64,000 bases of DNA from NCBI GenBank assembly GCA_047967505.1, contig CM106540.1; one strand, 5' to 3'. The translations under genes and the position numbers were made by a program. This DNA comes from Dipteris shenzhenensis (taxonomy: Eukaryota; Polypodiophyta; Polypodiopsida; Gleicheniales). Each line of letters opens with the position of its first letter. Position 1 is the stretch's first letter. Shown one piece after another: positions 11,361-22,199 of the stretch. A model generated the notes under the pieces. The model searched no databases. It was not told the DNA's origin and was given only the letters and a program-made list of their open reading frames with translations.

Positions 11361-12620
11361 GCCTAAAAAACATTTATGGGGTAGAATAGGGCTTGTTTCA
11401 GCCCCATTCTACTCCACTATTGTATGTATTTTATTAAAAGGTAAGAGTTACAACATGCCAACAACCGATGTAGGAACATGCAAAATTGCCTAAAACTATC
11501 AAATCATCATGTATTGTTATAAAATTTCCCTTTCAAAGAGGGTAGTATAAAATTTGAAGATGAGATACAAAATGGTGAAATTGCCAAAGATATGCTAAAT
11601 ACAAAAGGAAAAATGACTACTAATATTCCTCTGAAATACTAGAATGTCCCCATGCCTTTGCTTGATCCCTCAGCCCCTCTACCTCTGTCAGATCCCTTGA
11701 TCTCTCCACCTCTTCTTGATCCCACAATCTCCTCTCTCTCCCTTGGGTCTCTACCAGCGAGCTCCTCCTCCTGTGTCGCCTAGGGTTTCCACATGTCCAC
11801 CCTAAGAATAAAGCAATGTAAAAAATGAGATTACATCTTAATTATTAAATAAATGGTACGATCAAACATGCTTGAGAACAATGATTATTGGAGTAGACTT
11901 ACATGCCAAGCAATCATTGGATCCCAATCTATCTTGTACCCTTGATGCTCTAGCTCCTAGAAAAATGGCTTCGCCCCTACTTGCCATGCGTCTATAGGAG
12001 GACAACCAATCACAGATTCCACTGGAACCAAATTAAGATATTTAGATTAAGTGCCATGTATGGGTAAGTAAACAAATAGAATAATAAATAATAAGAGAAA
12101 CAAACTTACCACCCATGCCTTGTAGCCTTCCCTTCTGCCTGCCCCGAGGTGCGAAGTACCTACAGTGTCCAACCGTCTTGCCCCAATGCACCCTTTAATT
12201 ATCAAACTTCTTCGGCATGTCTCCAAACTCTTTCTACATAAACTTCCAATAGCCTTTGTGTGCCCATGAAGGCCTAATCTACCACAGTAAATCCTTTCTC
12301 TTATGTCCAACCTACGATGTCGGAGACATACACTCATGTGATATTTCATGTAATCAGAAGCTCAACTTGATACCTATGTTTGGGACAACTTTCTACTAGA
12401 TGCTCAATTTTCTCATGTATTTTATCATACAAATTTTCAATTTGGTGCTTAATAGCTCATATGAATGTGCTTCATCAACTCTTTCTACTAATAGTCATGT
12501 CATAGGGTTTTGGTGAATGCTTGATGCCCCTTTCTTATTTTTTAATGGAGGTTAGTACTGGTAGCTACCATTGCAAAATCTGGTAGCTAATGTACCACCT
12601 TATCACATTTCTATGCTAAG
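11360..12620. other. Unassigned region with one weak minus-strand frame
   Basis: I see no recognisable domain. A minus-strand frame at 12,047-12,349 (100 codons) ends in a hydrophobic tail and has Arg-rich sequence without matches I recognise. Alternative frames contain gene-like snippets (GALGQDGWTL, CPPIDAWQVGAKPF) separated by stops, which suggests an old coding relic. A pyrimidine-rich stretch with TAGGGTTTCC lies at about 11,670-11,800. Confidence 0.3.
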
Positions 12621-12621
12621 C

Positions 12622-13100
12622 AACCCTAACCATGAAGGGGTTTGTATATATTCTTTATTTTCAACTAAATCTAGTGTATAGTTAGTCATTTGTGGTGTTC
12701 TCTCTAGCTGTGCCCTCTCTCCTCATCTCAATCTCTTCTCCTCTCCCCTCTCCATATTTTTTCACTATGTTAGAGCTCCTTTTCCTTCTGTTGAGGCATC
12801 GTGATCATTGCAAGAGTGTGAGAGATCGATAGTGAGATTGATTGTTCTACCTTTGATTCTGATGATGAAAGATTTCAGTTCATTGTGGTGAGAGAAATTT
12901 CCGTAATTCATTTCTGTTCACTGAGAGTTCTTTCTTCTGTGAGAGAAAAAGAGGTATTCATTCCACTCATTTCTTTTCCAATTGAAAAAGAGAGAGATAT
13001 ATTCATTGAGAGTTCTTTATTCTATGAGAGCTTTGAGGTTGTGAGGTTTCATTCCTTGAGTTCTTTGAGATTTTTTCATTTCGTAGAATAGCATTCTGTG
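12622..13100 (+). repeat. LTR 3' portion plus leader of the host copia family
   Basis: From GGGGTTTGTATATATTC through TTAGTCATTTGTGGTGTTCTC and CTAGCTGTGCCCTCTCTCC this matches the LTR at 16,515-16,771. It continues through a damaged primer site (ATGTTAGAGCTCC in place of ATGGTATCAGAGCTCC) into a leader with GAGAGAGATA and TTCATTGAGAG motifs like 16,790-16,990. The rest of the element is missing, so this is an LTR-leader scrap of the same family. Confidence 0.75.
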
Positions 13101-13520
13101 ACGTTCCCTAAGATAGACTCTAAGAGAAAAAAAGGGTGACTCAACCTATTCTAGTGTAAGTATAGATACAAGCAAGGACTCCTTCCTATACATCGACTCA
13201 TATGCTCCGCAAATTGAGAAATGACTCTTACAACAACCTAAGCGAGCATCAATAACAAACAACACCCCACCCGACTGCTCAACAACATCTACTCTAAGAC
13301 AGCTTTAGCACGATCGGTAACAACTAAGCTAAGCAAAGGCACTACAAAGCATGACTCTACAAGCATCAAACTCCAAGCATCAACAAATGACAACTAGCCT
13401 AGAAGGACTGTGTAGGCCTCTCTAAAGAAATTAAATAATTTCTCTTTCCCCTACACAATGGACCTCGCAACTTCTTATATTCTCTTCATGAATTTTTTAG
13501 ATGATGGGTGGCAATGATGG
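13100..13520. other. Unassigned spacer
   Basis: No open frame of note and no repeat similar to others in the window. It has moderate AC-rich composition (CAAGCATCAAC-like stretches). Confidence 0.5.
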
Positions 13521-13522
13521 TC

Positions 13523-14395
13523 TCACCTACTTATGATTTCATGATGATCTTCATGCAGGCTTGGTTGAGATTTTTTGCCGAGGAGTCTTTTTTTATGGTT
13601 GGTGCTAGGAAGATCTTGATCACCATGCAAGGCAATCTGTGGAGTGTCTGGAACTTGAGAGACCACAGTTGTTGAATCCAACACTAATAACTCCTTATCA
13701 TGAACTATGAGGGCTTCATGCAATGGGCCAACACTCTGAATGGGCTTCTCACTGGAGTCGACCACCTTGGAGTTACCTTTTTTACCCACCACCCTCTGTT
13801 GGTCATCATCGGACTGTGTATTGGCCCCCATGGATCCATGATTGCATTCGGTGCACTCTCTTGCATGCTCGAATCCAATGGTGAATAGACCTTGTTTGCT
13901 CTCGCAAGGACCGTGCTAGCTAGCCTCTCTGGACAAGCTTTGGTGAAATCACCCATCTGGTTACAAATGAAGCAGGAATCTGGGAATGGCCCATATGTGA
14001 CTTGTTGAGCAAACAAAATCTCGCTTGGGAATTTAACCTCAATAAAATCTGAAACTGGCTGGGTGCAATCCCATAAGATCCAAGCCCTCTTACGAACAAA
14101 AGGGGAATGCATAGTCGGAGGAATAAGCAACACTTTCTCCTGTGTTGTAGCAATCCTTTAGACGGACTCACCCAACCAAGGTAGGAGATTTGAAAAATCC
14201 ACCCACACTAGATAGCCATGGTATAGAAATTCATCCATAGAGAAGGTCAGACTCCAAGGGATAACAAGCACCAAAGCACCGACAAACATGAAGGACCTAC
14301 CCAAAGTATCGTTGCAAAAAGCTTTCGAAACAAAGCGCACCCAAAAAAATCATTAACCAATTAATTTGGCCATATAAGCCAAGGTTGGAATATCG
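13523..14395 (-). pseudogene. L1-type LINE ORF1 fragment (DUF4283 plus CCHC-like finger)
   Basis: Reading the minus strand from about 14,340: SLTFSMDEFLYHGYLVWVDF and LLPWLGESV, then after a frame change FVRKRAWILWDCTQPVSDF, EVKFPSEILFAQQVTYGPFP and CFICNQMGDFTKACP. The P-W-S-L-x-F, V-W-V-x-F-x-x-L-P-W, A-R/A-W, Y-x-x-x-P and C-x2-C-x-x-x-G-D-x-x-x-x-C order is that of plant LINE ORF1 proteins (DUF4283 followed by a zf-CCHC_4 finger; here the His is replaced by Asp). A low-complexity tail reaches 13,523. It is broken by a frameshift near 14,160 and lacks ORF2 on this side. Confidence 0.75.
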
Positions 14396-14670
14396 CATCT
14401 AAATAAAGAGGAGAAAATTTCTCTTCCTATTTAGGAAATACGCTGAAATTTCCTAGTTACCTAGCAATTTCCTATATAGAGATTTGTCTAATGTCCCTTG
14501 CGTGCATGGCCGGGTACGTCTTATTCCAATAGGAAAGGCTGAAAAAAGGGATCAAATCACCTCATGGAGCCAACCAAGAGCGTTTTGGCTAGACCTTGCA
14601 ACAAGAACCTTGTTGTGGAATTTTTGAGCGTAGACTTATTTTTCCATGAGGATGGTTGGCTGATTTTCGT

Positions 14671-15530
14671 TCAATGTGTTGCTTCATTTGCTCTCTTAGT
14701 CATAAGTTTCAGGAGATGTACTAGATTCTTCTTGGAGCTCCCCCCATCCCCAACAGATGTTCTAACTATCTCTTTCAGGTTTGAGATTCTTCTCCTTGCT
14801 TCCTTTCCTTCCTGACCATTGAATAAAGCCCTCACCGCCTCCTCTATTGCCACACTTCTTACTATTGTGCCCAATCTTCCACACCTGAGAAACGAACCTC
14901 ATAATTACCATTTGGTCAACTACTTTAGGCCACCCAATCATTGGAACTCCCATGTACATGCTTTCGATGGTGGAATTCTAGCCACAGTAGGTTAAAAATC
15001 CTCCAATAGAGGGATGTTGTAAAACAGAATGTTGAGGTGCCCACAACAAAATCCTACCGCGTCATTTCCTTTGACCTGAAAAGATGTCAGATATTGAGAC
15101 AGTGAACTTTTTTACTACCAACTTTGGACGGCACACCCAAAGAAAAGGTTGCTCACTAGCCTCTAGCCCCAGGGCTAACTCCTTGACTTCAGCCTCAGCC
15201 AACATCCACTTATGCCAAAAGATATATAAGGAACAGATGAGGGAGCTTGAGAGTTGAGCCACTGTAAACACTCATCATCCTCATCAAAAAGCCTTGGCTT
15301 AAGGCTATTGGGATTGAGAGCCAGAAGAGGACCTACCATGTAAATAGGAAGTTCTTGTCGAAGAGCATCAACGGAACTACTTTCTATTTCATACACATGG
15401 GTAGGGATCGGTCAGATGTGAGCAGAGGTTGTAAATAATGGATTGTGGAATGGAACCGTGCAGACATTGGCCAAAAAGCTACTTTAGGAACTCCCACTCC
15501 ATCAGCAACATCTTGCGCCCATGACACTTA
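14671..15530 (-). pseudogene. Family-1 UDP-glycosyltransferase pseudogene
   Basis: Minus-strand pieces in gene order are: DVADGVGVPKVAFWPMSA (about 15,500), YEIESSSVDALRQELPIY, LAEAEVKELALGLEASEQPF then LWVCRP, the PSPG box starting WAPQHSVLQHPSIGGFLTYC and continuing NSTIESMYMGVPMIGWP and VVDQ, and a C-terminal IEEAVRALFNGQEGKEARRR. These match the C-terminal UDP-sugar-binding domain of plant UGTs, enzymes that move a sugar from a UDP-sugar to small molecules. The Trp of the conserved HCGWNS motif is a stop (TAG) and the His is Tyr. Frameshifts separate the pieces. The N-terminal acceptor half is absent; the relic ends at 15,530 where a MITE is inserted. This is the only recognisable host-gene relic in the left half. 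Confidence 0.88.
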
Positions 15531-15550
15531 TGCATGTGCTCAGGAGGGTC

Positions 15551-15797
15551 CTCGGGGGGGTCACTATGTATAAACCCTCTATATCACATGCGTTCAAGGC
15601 CTATATTTAAAGTCCCTTATCTGTAAAAAATTTCATTAATAAAATGTACCCCTTTTCTATACAAATCTGTAAATTTTTTTCAAAACTATTTTAAATAGTC
15701 CCTTATGTATATTTATTTCTGTAAATTTTAGAAATAAAAAAAATCCTTCTGTTGAACTCACGTGATAGGGTTACATATGATGAGTGACCCCCCCGAG
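15551..15797. mobile_element. Younger MITE copy nested in the older MITE
   Basis: 247 bp bounded by the 15-bp inverted repeats CTCGGGGGGGTCACT and AGTGACCCCCCCGAG. The flanking 8-bp duplication GGAGGGTC is perfect (15,543-15,550 and 15,798-15,805). The sequence matches 50,802-51,047 almost end to end in inverted orientation. Confidence 0.93.
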
Positions 15798-16014
15798 GGA
15801 GGGTCACTATGTATGAACCCTATATATCGCATACATTCAAGGTCTATTTATAAAACCCCTTATTTTTTGTCTCTCCTCTGGGTAGCCTTAGCAATGATGC
15901 AATTTGGGAAAAGCAAAAATTAGGCATTTCTTGAATTTCTGAAAGTGCATTTTTCCTATTGGCTCTTCTTCATTGGACTTGAATGCAAACTTTAAAGTAA
16001 TTGACTTTCTCTCT

Positions 16015-16095
16015 CTCTCTCTCTCACCTACCTCTCTCTCTCTCTTCCCTTCTTTATCTCCTCAAGTCTTCTTACACACTATCTCCCACACCCCT

Positions 16096-16132
<37 letters not shown>

Positions 16133-16133
16133 C
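16015..16133. repeat. (CT)n microsatellite tracts
   Basis: Two CT-rich runs inside the older MITE, the longer at about 16,100-16,130. Confidence 0.9.
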
Positions 16134-16403
16134 CCTTTATCTCCTCAATTCTTCCTCCACACCATTTCTAGTGGATTCCTTTTTGCTTACTTTTCTAATC
16201 TTGCCACAGGCCTTATGAATGATTGAATATCATTCACCTTGTTTCATTAATAACATGCACCCTTTTCCTATTCAGTCTGTCATTTTTTTTCCAAAATACC
16301 TTTTTTGACACCCTTCTGTTTGTGAAAAAGTGAGAAAAAGTGAAATTAAATATTTCCTTACGTTGAACTCACGTGATAGTCACATAAATTATTGAGTGAA
16401 CCC

Positions 16404-16514
16404 CCCAAGTGCATGTGGGATGCCAATTAATGAGGAAACAAAAATGGGAGTTCTTGCTTCCCCAACCTTGTGCATGTGGGATGCCAATCAATCAGGAAAC
16501 AAAAATGGGAGCTC
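16404..16514. repeat. Direct repeat GTGCATGTGGGATGCCAA unit, two copies left of the copia
   Basis: The unit with GTGCATGTGGGATGCCAA, then TGAGGAAACAAAAATGGGAG, occurs at about 16,408 and again at about 16,470. A third copy lies at 25,633, on the far side of the host copia. The copia thus inserted within or beside this small tandem repeat. Confidence 0.75.
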
Positions 16515-16771
16515 TGTTGAGAGTTCACGCTCAACATCATGTGATCATGTGTGCATAGCACCATCACATGATCATATGTGCATAGCACTAACCTTATAGA
16601 GTGCTATAAAGGAAAGGGTTAGATCCCCTAACCCTAAGCCTAAATGGGTTTGTATATATTCTATTTTTTCAACTAAATCTAGTGTACAATTAGTCATTTG
16701 TGGTGTGCTCTCTAGCTGTGCCCTCTCTCCTCATCTCCACTCTTCTCCTCTCCCCTCTTCATATTTTGTCA
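16515..16771 (+). repeat. 5' LTR of host copia
   Basis: It starts TGTTGAGAGTTCACGCTCAA and ends TATTTTGTCA, 257 bp, and is paired with 25,365-25,618. It contains a near-telomeric motif CCCTAACCCTAAGCCTAAAT (16,626-16,645) followed by GTATATATTC. Confidence 0.93.
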
Positions 16772-16787
16772 TGGTATCAGAGCTCCC
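16772..16787 (+). other. Primer binding site of host copia
   Basis: TGGTATCAGAGCTCCC directly follows the LTR and fits the 3' end of initiator Met tRNA over its first 12 bases. Confidence 0.88.
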
Positions 16788-17220
16788 TTGCCTTCTGCTG
16801 AGGCATTGAGATCCTTCCTGAGAGTGATTGAGAGATTGAGAGATCGAGAGTTCTTTCACTTCCGTTGAGTAAGAGAGAATTTTTTGTCCATTGAGAGAAA
16901 TTTTTTGTCCATTCATTTTGTGAGAGATACATAGAGTTTTGGCTTGAGAGTTTTTATCTTTGAGAGATTTTTGCTGTGAGAAAAAGAGACTCCAAAGGGC
17001 GACTTCTACGAAGGCTATCTCCCCACAAGTGGCTTCTATGGCATATGGCCTTCAAGGCCTCTCAAGGCGACTTCTACATCGAGCCTAAGGCTCCTCCAGC
17101 CTCAACAACAGCAACGAGCCTCTTCTTGCAGCCGCCTATGAATCCAACAACATACAAGCCTCTTCTTGCAACTGCCCGACGATTCTATCGGTGTGGCTGA
17201 TCAGCTATTTGAGCTGCAAC
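16788..17220 (+). other. Leader of host copia and deletion junction
   Basis: GAGAG- and TTGAGAG-rich leader, similar to 12,790-13,090, then about 240 bp that read as no known gag. At 17,221 the integrase C-terminal region starts abruptly, marking an internal deletion. Confidence 0.6.
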
Positions 17221-17780
17221 ATGGTTGGTTACAATGAAGAAAGCAAAGCATACAAATTGTATGATCCCATCAACCGCAAGGTCATTATCTCCAGAGATGT
17301 AATCTTTGATGAGGAATCAGAATGGAAAACCTCACCTACATAGGAGATAGAAGAATCAACTTCACAGTCATTTACAGAACAGGTTGATGAAGAAGAGCAA
17401 GAATTGCCAGCAACACCCCAAGCAGAGCCACAGTAGCTCAGATGGTCTACTAGGGAAAGCAGACCTCTAGCCAGATTGACATATGCTGAGAAAGGCACCA
17501 ACTATGCTCTTATGACTACCATCATGGCTACAGAAGAGCTAGTGTACTTTGAAGACACAGTAGACAAGCCAGAATGGCAAACTGCTATGAATGAAGAAAT
17601 GGATGCTTTGTATAAGAATAATACTTGGGAATTATGCGACCTTCCACTAGGAAAGAAGGCCATATCAAACAAATGGGTATACAAAGTGAAGTACAATCCA
17701 AATGGAAGTATTCAGAGATACAAAGCCAGACTAGTTGCAAAAGGATTTGCATAGCAATGTGGTCAGGACTATGATGAGAC
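17221..17780 (+). pseudogene. Host copia integrase C-terminus and RT N-terminus
   Basis: YKLYDPINRKVIISRDVIFD is the conserved end of copia integrase. After a linker with in-frame stops at 17,341 and 17,434 come WQTAMNEEMDALYKNNTWEL, SNKWVYKVKYNPNGSIQRYK and ARLVAKGFA, the start of RT. A stop at 17,752 (CAG to TAG) precedes CGQDYDET, where the nested element is inserted. Across the insertion the frame continues exactly as ETYAPVAK at 23,968. Confidence 0.92.
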
Positions 17781-17913
17781 TATCGAGAGAGAATAAGAAG
17801 AGATGATAGACACACCAAATAGACTCCCAAAGACTGATTCATATTGATCACTAGTTACATATATATAGGTGAGTCCTACTTCAAGTTAGGGCAAGCTATA
17901 TATAGCTCTAACA
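17781..17913 (-). repeat. 3' LTR of nested copia
   Basis: 133 bp, near-identical to 23,835-23,967 (for example GATAGACACACCAAATAGAC and GTTACATATATATAGGTGAG). Its outer end is mutated (TATCGAG in place of TGTTGAG). Confidence 0.93.
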
Positions 17914-17922
17914 CCCCCACTC
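17914..17922 (-). other. Polypurine tract of nested copia
   Basis: GAGTGGGGG on the minus strand abuts the 3' LTR. Confidence 0.75.
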
Positions 17923-18069
17923 AAACAAAGGTCTCTAGCTACGGATGAAAAAACCCTTGGGGAGCACAAGGGAAAAACCTGAGCTCCTATGTACAAGTAC
18001 ACAAGTTGATCATTTGTACAATTATTTACAAGTATATAATGAAAATGTGCATTTATATACAAAAGGTCA

Positions 18070-18561
18070 CCCATAGGTGTGTTAATCTTGGAAGAGAGAA
18101 GCTGCAAGAACTCCAAGTTCTGATCGTACTGTGAAGCATGCCTCACTAAGTCCTTTAGTGAGAATATCTGCAATCATCTGAGAAGTGGGACAATGTTCAA
18201 TCATTATAATCCCTTTCTTCACTTCATGTCTGACATAATGGTAATGAACAGCAATATGTTTGGATTTGTTATGCTGAACATAGTCTTTAGCCAGACTTAT
18301 GGCACTTTGATTATCACATCTGACAGGAGTACTAGATGATGGAGGATGACCAATATCTGCAAGCAATTGTCATAGCCAAACCAATTCTCGAGCTGCTAGA
18401 GAAGCCGCTACATACTCAGATTCTGTGATAGAAACAGCAACACAACATTGCTTCTTACTTGCCCAAGAGACCAAGCAACCATTGATAAAGAAGCAATTAC
18501 TGCTTGTAGGACTGCATAGAGAAGTGAGAGCTTGCCCAATCTGCAGCTGTATATCCCAAAA
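18070..18561 (-). pseudogene. RNase H C-terminal part of nested copia
   Basis: Reads leftward: DWASSHFSMQS, SEYVAASLAARELVWL, a stop, LADIGHPPSSSTPVRCDNQS, AISLAKDYVQHNKSKHIAVH and the tail QMIADILTKGLSEACF. These are the conserved copia RNase H steps (D-W-A, E-S-E-Y, C-D-N-Q-S, T/S-K-H-I). Sequence 18,365-18,561 is duplicated in inverted orientation at about 19,864-20,050, which marks one boundary of the inverted segment. At least one stop and one frameshift are present. Confidence 0.88.
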
Positions 18562-20050
18562 GTCATTGCTACTCGTTCATCAGATGGCATCACTGCTACT
18601 CCATCTACATAGCAATGTGTTGACAATATTGATTTGGATCCTACACATACACATGCCTCTGATCATAGTGTTGATATTTATGTTGATCTGCCTATTGATT
18701 TTGAACATGGTTCTACTCATGATTGTGTTGATGACTTTGAAATCATTGATCATTCAATGGTTGCTCATGAAGACCCTACTACTTATACAGAAGCTATCTC
18801 TTCTGCACAAAAGAGTAAATGGCAAGAGGCAATGGAAGCTGAATATGATTATTTGATCTCTAAAGGTACATGGGTTCTTACTGAACTACCTCCTGGTTGC
18901 ACTCCTATCAAATGTAAGTGGGTTTATAAAACCAAAACTACAGTTGATGGTTCTTTTGACTCGTTTAAAGCTCGTCTGGTTGCAAAAGGATACTCACAAA
19001 TTGCAGGAGTTGATTATCATGATACTTTTTCACCCGTTGTTCGTAGCATAAGTATTCAGGTACTCTTGGCTTTTGCTACTCAATTTGACTTGGAGATTCA
19101 TCAAATGCATGTGAAAATTTCTTTTGTTAGTGGAGATCTTAAAGAGGATATTTATATGGAGCAACCAGAAGGGTTCATACTTCCTAGTCAGGACCATCTT
19201 GTTTGTCACCTTCATCGTGCTCTTTATGGTCTAAAACAAGCTTCCCATTCTTGGTACATGAAAATTGATCAGTTTCTAACATCTCAAGGTTTCAACTCTT
19301 GTTTCTCTGACCCTAACTTATATGCCAAACATGATGGTGCTCTTTTTGTCATTCTTGCTCTTTATGTGGATGACATCATACTTGTTTCCAACAATCTCGA
19401 TCTCTTGCAACATGTTAAGAAAATCTTATCCTCAGCATTTGATATGGTTGATCTTGGTGACATTCATTCATGTCTTAGTATTCAAGTTCAACGATTTCAT
19501 CACAAGGGAATTTTTCTACTTCGACAAACAAAATTCATTCAAGATGCAGTTCAACAGTTTGGCTTGACGAATGCTCACTCTGCGACCACTCCTTGTCTTG
19601 TGAGCTCTGTCAAAAATACTCGATTGACTCATGATGTTGAGGTTTCACATCAACCCTATGCCAATCTTGTTGGTTGCCTACAGTTTGTCAGTTTGAACAC
19701 TCGACCAGATATTCTTTTTATTGCCAATTTTCTAGGTCAATATCTGGCTGCTCCCTCAATGCAACATTGGTCTGCAGCAAAACATGTTCTAAAGTATTTG
19801 AAAGGCACTTCTGATTTTGGATTAGTTTATCGACGTCATACAGAATCATCTTGTGTGATGTCTCTTGATCTTTTGGGATATATAGATGTAGATTGGGCAA
19901 GCTCTCACTTCTCTATGCAGTCTACAAGCAGTAATTGCTTGTTTATCAATGGTTGCTTGGTCTCTTGGGCAAGTAAGAAGCAATGTTGTGTTGCTGTTTC
20001 TACCATAGAATCTGAGTATGTAGCGGCTTCTCTAGCAGCTCAAGAAGCTT
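18562..20050 (+). pseudogene. Inverted RT-RNase H segment inside nested copia
   Basis: A single open run (18,634-20,064, 476 codons) encodes a copia RT and RNase H: WQEAMEAEYDYLISKGTWVL, CKWVYKTKTTVDGSFDSFKA, YHDTFSPVVRS, YGLKQASHSWYMKID, YVDDIILVSNN (catalytic YVDD), KHVLKYLKGTSDFGLVYR, DVDWASSHF and STIESEYVAAS. It faces opposite to the element that contains it. Its first 680 bp duplicate 20,052-20,723 (minus strand) with visible substitutions (PTHTHASDHS against PAHTQAFDDS). Its last 190 bp duplicate 18,365-18,561. It has no start of its own and stops at the junction, so it is a rearranged fragment, although its frame is the longest undamaged copia frame in the window. Confidence 0.93.
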
Positions 20051-20051
20051 G

Positions 20052-20816
20052 TTTTAGACCATAAAGAGCATGATGAAGGTGACAAACAAGATGGTCCTGA
20101 CCGGGAAGTATGAACCCTTCTAGTTGCTCCATATAAATCTCCTCTTTAAGATCTCCATTAAGAAAAGCAGTTTTCACATCCATTTGATGAATCTCCAAAT
20201 CAAATTGAGTAGAAAAAGCCAAGAGTACCCGAATACTTGTGCTTACAACGGGTGAAAAAGTATCATGATAATCAACTCCTGTAATTTGTGAGTATCCTTT
20301 TGCAACCAGACGAGCTTTAAACTTGTCAAAAGAACCATCAGCTTTAGTTTTGGTTTTATAAACCCACTTACATTTGATAAGAGTGCGACCAGGAGGTAGT
20401 TCAGTAAGAACCCATGTACCTTTAGAGATCAAAGAATCATATTCAGCTTCCATTGCCTCTTGCCATTTACTCTTTTGTGCAAAAGAGATAGCTTCTGTAT
20501 AAGTAGTAGGTTCTTCATGAGCAACCATTGCATGATCAATGATTTCAAAGTCATCAACACAATCATGAGTAGAACCATGTTCAAAATCAATAGGCAGATC
20601 AATATAAATATCAACACTATCATCAAAGGCCTGTGTATGTGCAGGATCCAAATCAAGATTGTCAACACATTGCTCTGCAGATGGAGTAGCAGTGATGCCA
20701 TCAGATAAAGGAGTAGTAATGACATCAGAAGTGGAATCAGTATCAAATAGAAAAGGAAAGGTAGAAAGTAAGGACTCAGTGTCCTTTGCATCCTCGGTAG
20801 ACCATGCCCCTCCCAT
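20052..20816 (-). pseudogene. First half of RT, nested copia
   Basis: Minus-strand frame of 258 codons beginning in the integrase-RT linker (TPLSDGITATPSAEQC) and running through WQEAMEAEYDSLISKGTWVL, CKWVYKTKTKADGSFDKFKA, MDVKTAFLNGDLKEEIYMEQ and ALYGLKQAS. It stops at an AAGCTT shared by both sides of the rearrangement junction. The catalytic YVDD half is missing from this strand and exists only in the inverted segment. Confidence 0.93.
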
Positions 20817-20819
20817 TAA

Positions 20820-22080
20820 CTACTCATTGAATATGGCATCACGATTGATTATCACCTTCTTAGAAGAGGGATCATAGAATTTATAACCTTTAGAATTCGG
20901 AGAATATCCAATGAATATGACCTTTTTGCCAAGAAGATCTAGCTTTTTCCGTGTCTCTTTTGGTACATGAATATAAGAAATGCAACCAAAAGTTCGAAAA
21001 TGTAATACAGAAGGAGTCTCCCCTGTCCAAGCTGTGATTGGTATCTGACCAGAAGGTGCAGTTGTAGGAAGATGATTTTGCACAAAGATGGCTGTCACAA
21101 GTGCTTCTGCCCAAAAGCTTTGAGATAATCTAGAATGAAGGAGCATACATCGCATAGCATCAAGAGAAGTGCGATTCTTATGCTCTGTATGTGCATTTTG
21201 TTGAGGAGAGTATGGAACAGTATATTCACGATGAATGCCACACTCAATGCAATAATCATTAAAAAGATAAGAAATATATTCTCCACCATTGTCACTACAA
21301 AGGGCCTTGATCTGAAAACCAGTATGAAGTTCTGCAGCAGTTTTATATTGCTTGAAGACTGATAAGGCCTCTGACTTATGTCACAAGAGAAATGCAGTTG
21401 TATATCTTGACCAATCGTTAATGAAAGTGATGAAATACCTGTAGAAAGACTTGGATGGAGGAAAAGGTCCACATATATCAGTGTGAATAAGATCCAATAA
21501 AGCATATGAATGAGTTGAAGTAGATGCATGAAAGGGTTTTCGATGATGCTTGCCAAGAGTGCAATATTCACATAGGCCCATGTGAGGACGAGCTCGGAGA
21601 TTCATACCATCCACAAGATCATGACGATTTATAGCAAGTAGCTTGGCAAAATCCGAATGAACAAAATGATGATGCCATAGCTTGTAGTCCAAATCACCAA
21701 GGGTTGTAACCACATTAGCAATATCATCATTTAAGGAAAGTTGAAAGAGGTTACCATTCCGAGGAGCAACTGCTATGGTATGTCCATCTTTTTCAATCCG
21801 ACACTGCGTGTGGTCAAAGCCAATAAAGAGACCAAGATCAACAAGTCGTGCAACAGAAAGAAGATTTCTCTGAAGATCTGGAACATGGAGAATGCCTCAC
21901 AAGACTCTTGTTGAAGAAAAAGTGCCAAGATATAAATCTCCAATGCCCATGACTTGACAAGTAGTGTCATTAGCAAGATAAACCAATTTCTTGTGAGGAA
22001 GAGCATGATAATTATGTAACCATTGAGATTGATATGTCATATTACCAGTAGCACCAGAATCAATAATAAAAGTGGAACCA
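20820..22080 (-). pseudogene. Protease and integrase of nested copia
   Basis: Leftward reading: FIIDSGATGNMT at about 22,060 (copia protease active site D-S-G-A), GILHVPDLQRNLLSV, the HHCC-like zinc region LWHHHFVHSDF and CEYCTLGKHHRKPF, the integrase core HTDICGPFPPS, FITFINDWSRY, CSDNGGEYIS and SPQQNAHTEHKNRTS, then FWAEALVTAIFVQNHLPTTA and NSKGYKFYDPSSKKVIINRD. The D-D-E residues can be seen (HTD, SDN, TEH). Stops occur at about 21,380, 21,896 and 20,817; otherwise the protein is continuous. Confidence 0.9.
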
Positions 22081-22199
22081 TCTCGAACATGAAGTATCCT
22101 TTCTGGAGAGACATCAGAACAGATATGATTTGCCTCTTGATGTGTATGGGCATCTTGTTGTTGTGCAGCATATGCTTGAGTACGTTTGCGATCATAACG

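Larger units (their letters stand above)
15539..16409. mobile_element. Older MITE (hAT-like, 8-bp TSD), interrupted by a second copy
   Basis: Ends are CTCAGGAGGGTCACT (15,539) and AGTGAACCCCCCAAG (16,409), inverted relative to each other. The 8-bp direct repeat TGCATGTG flanks it exactly at 15,531-15,538 and 16,410-16,417. Removing the younger insert and its duplication leaves about 616 bp. The interior carries (CT)n tracts at about 16,008-16,130. There is no coding capacity. An 8-bp duplication with short TIRs fits the hAT superfamily. Confidence 0.85.
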
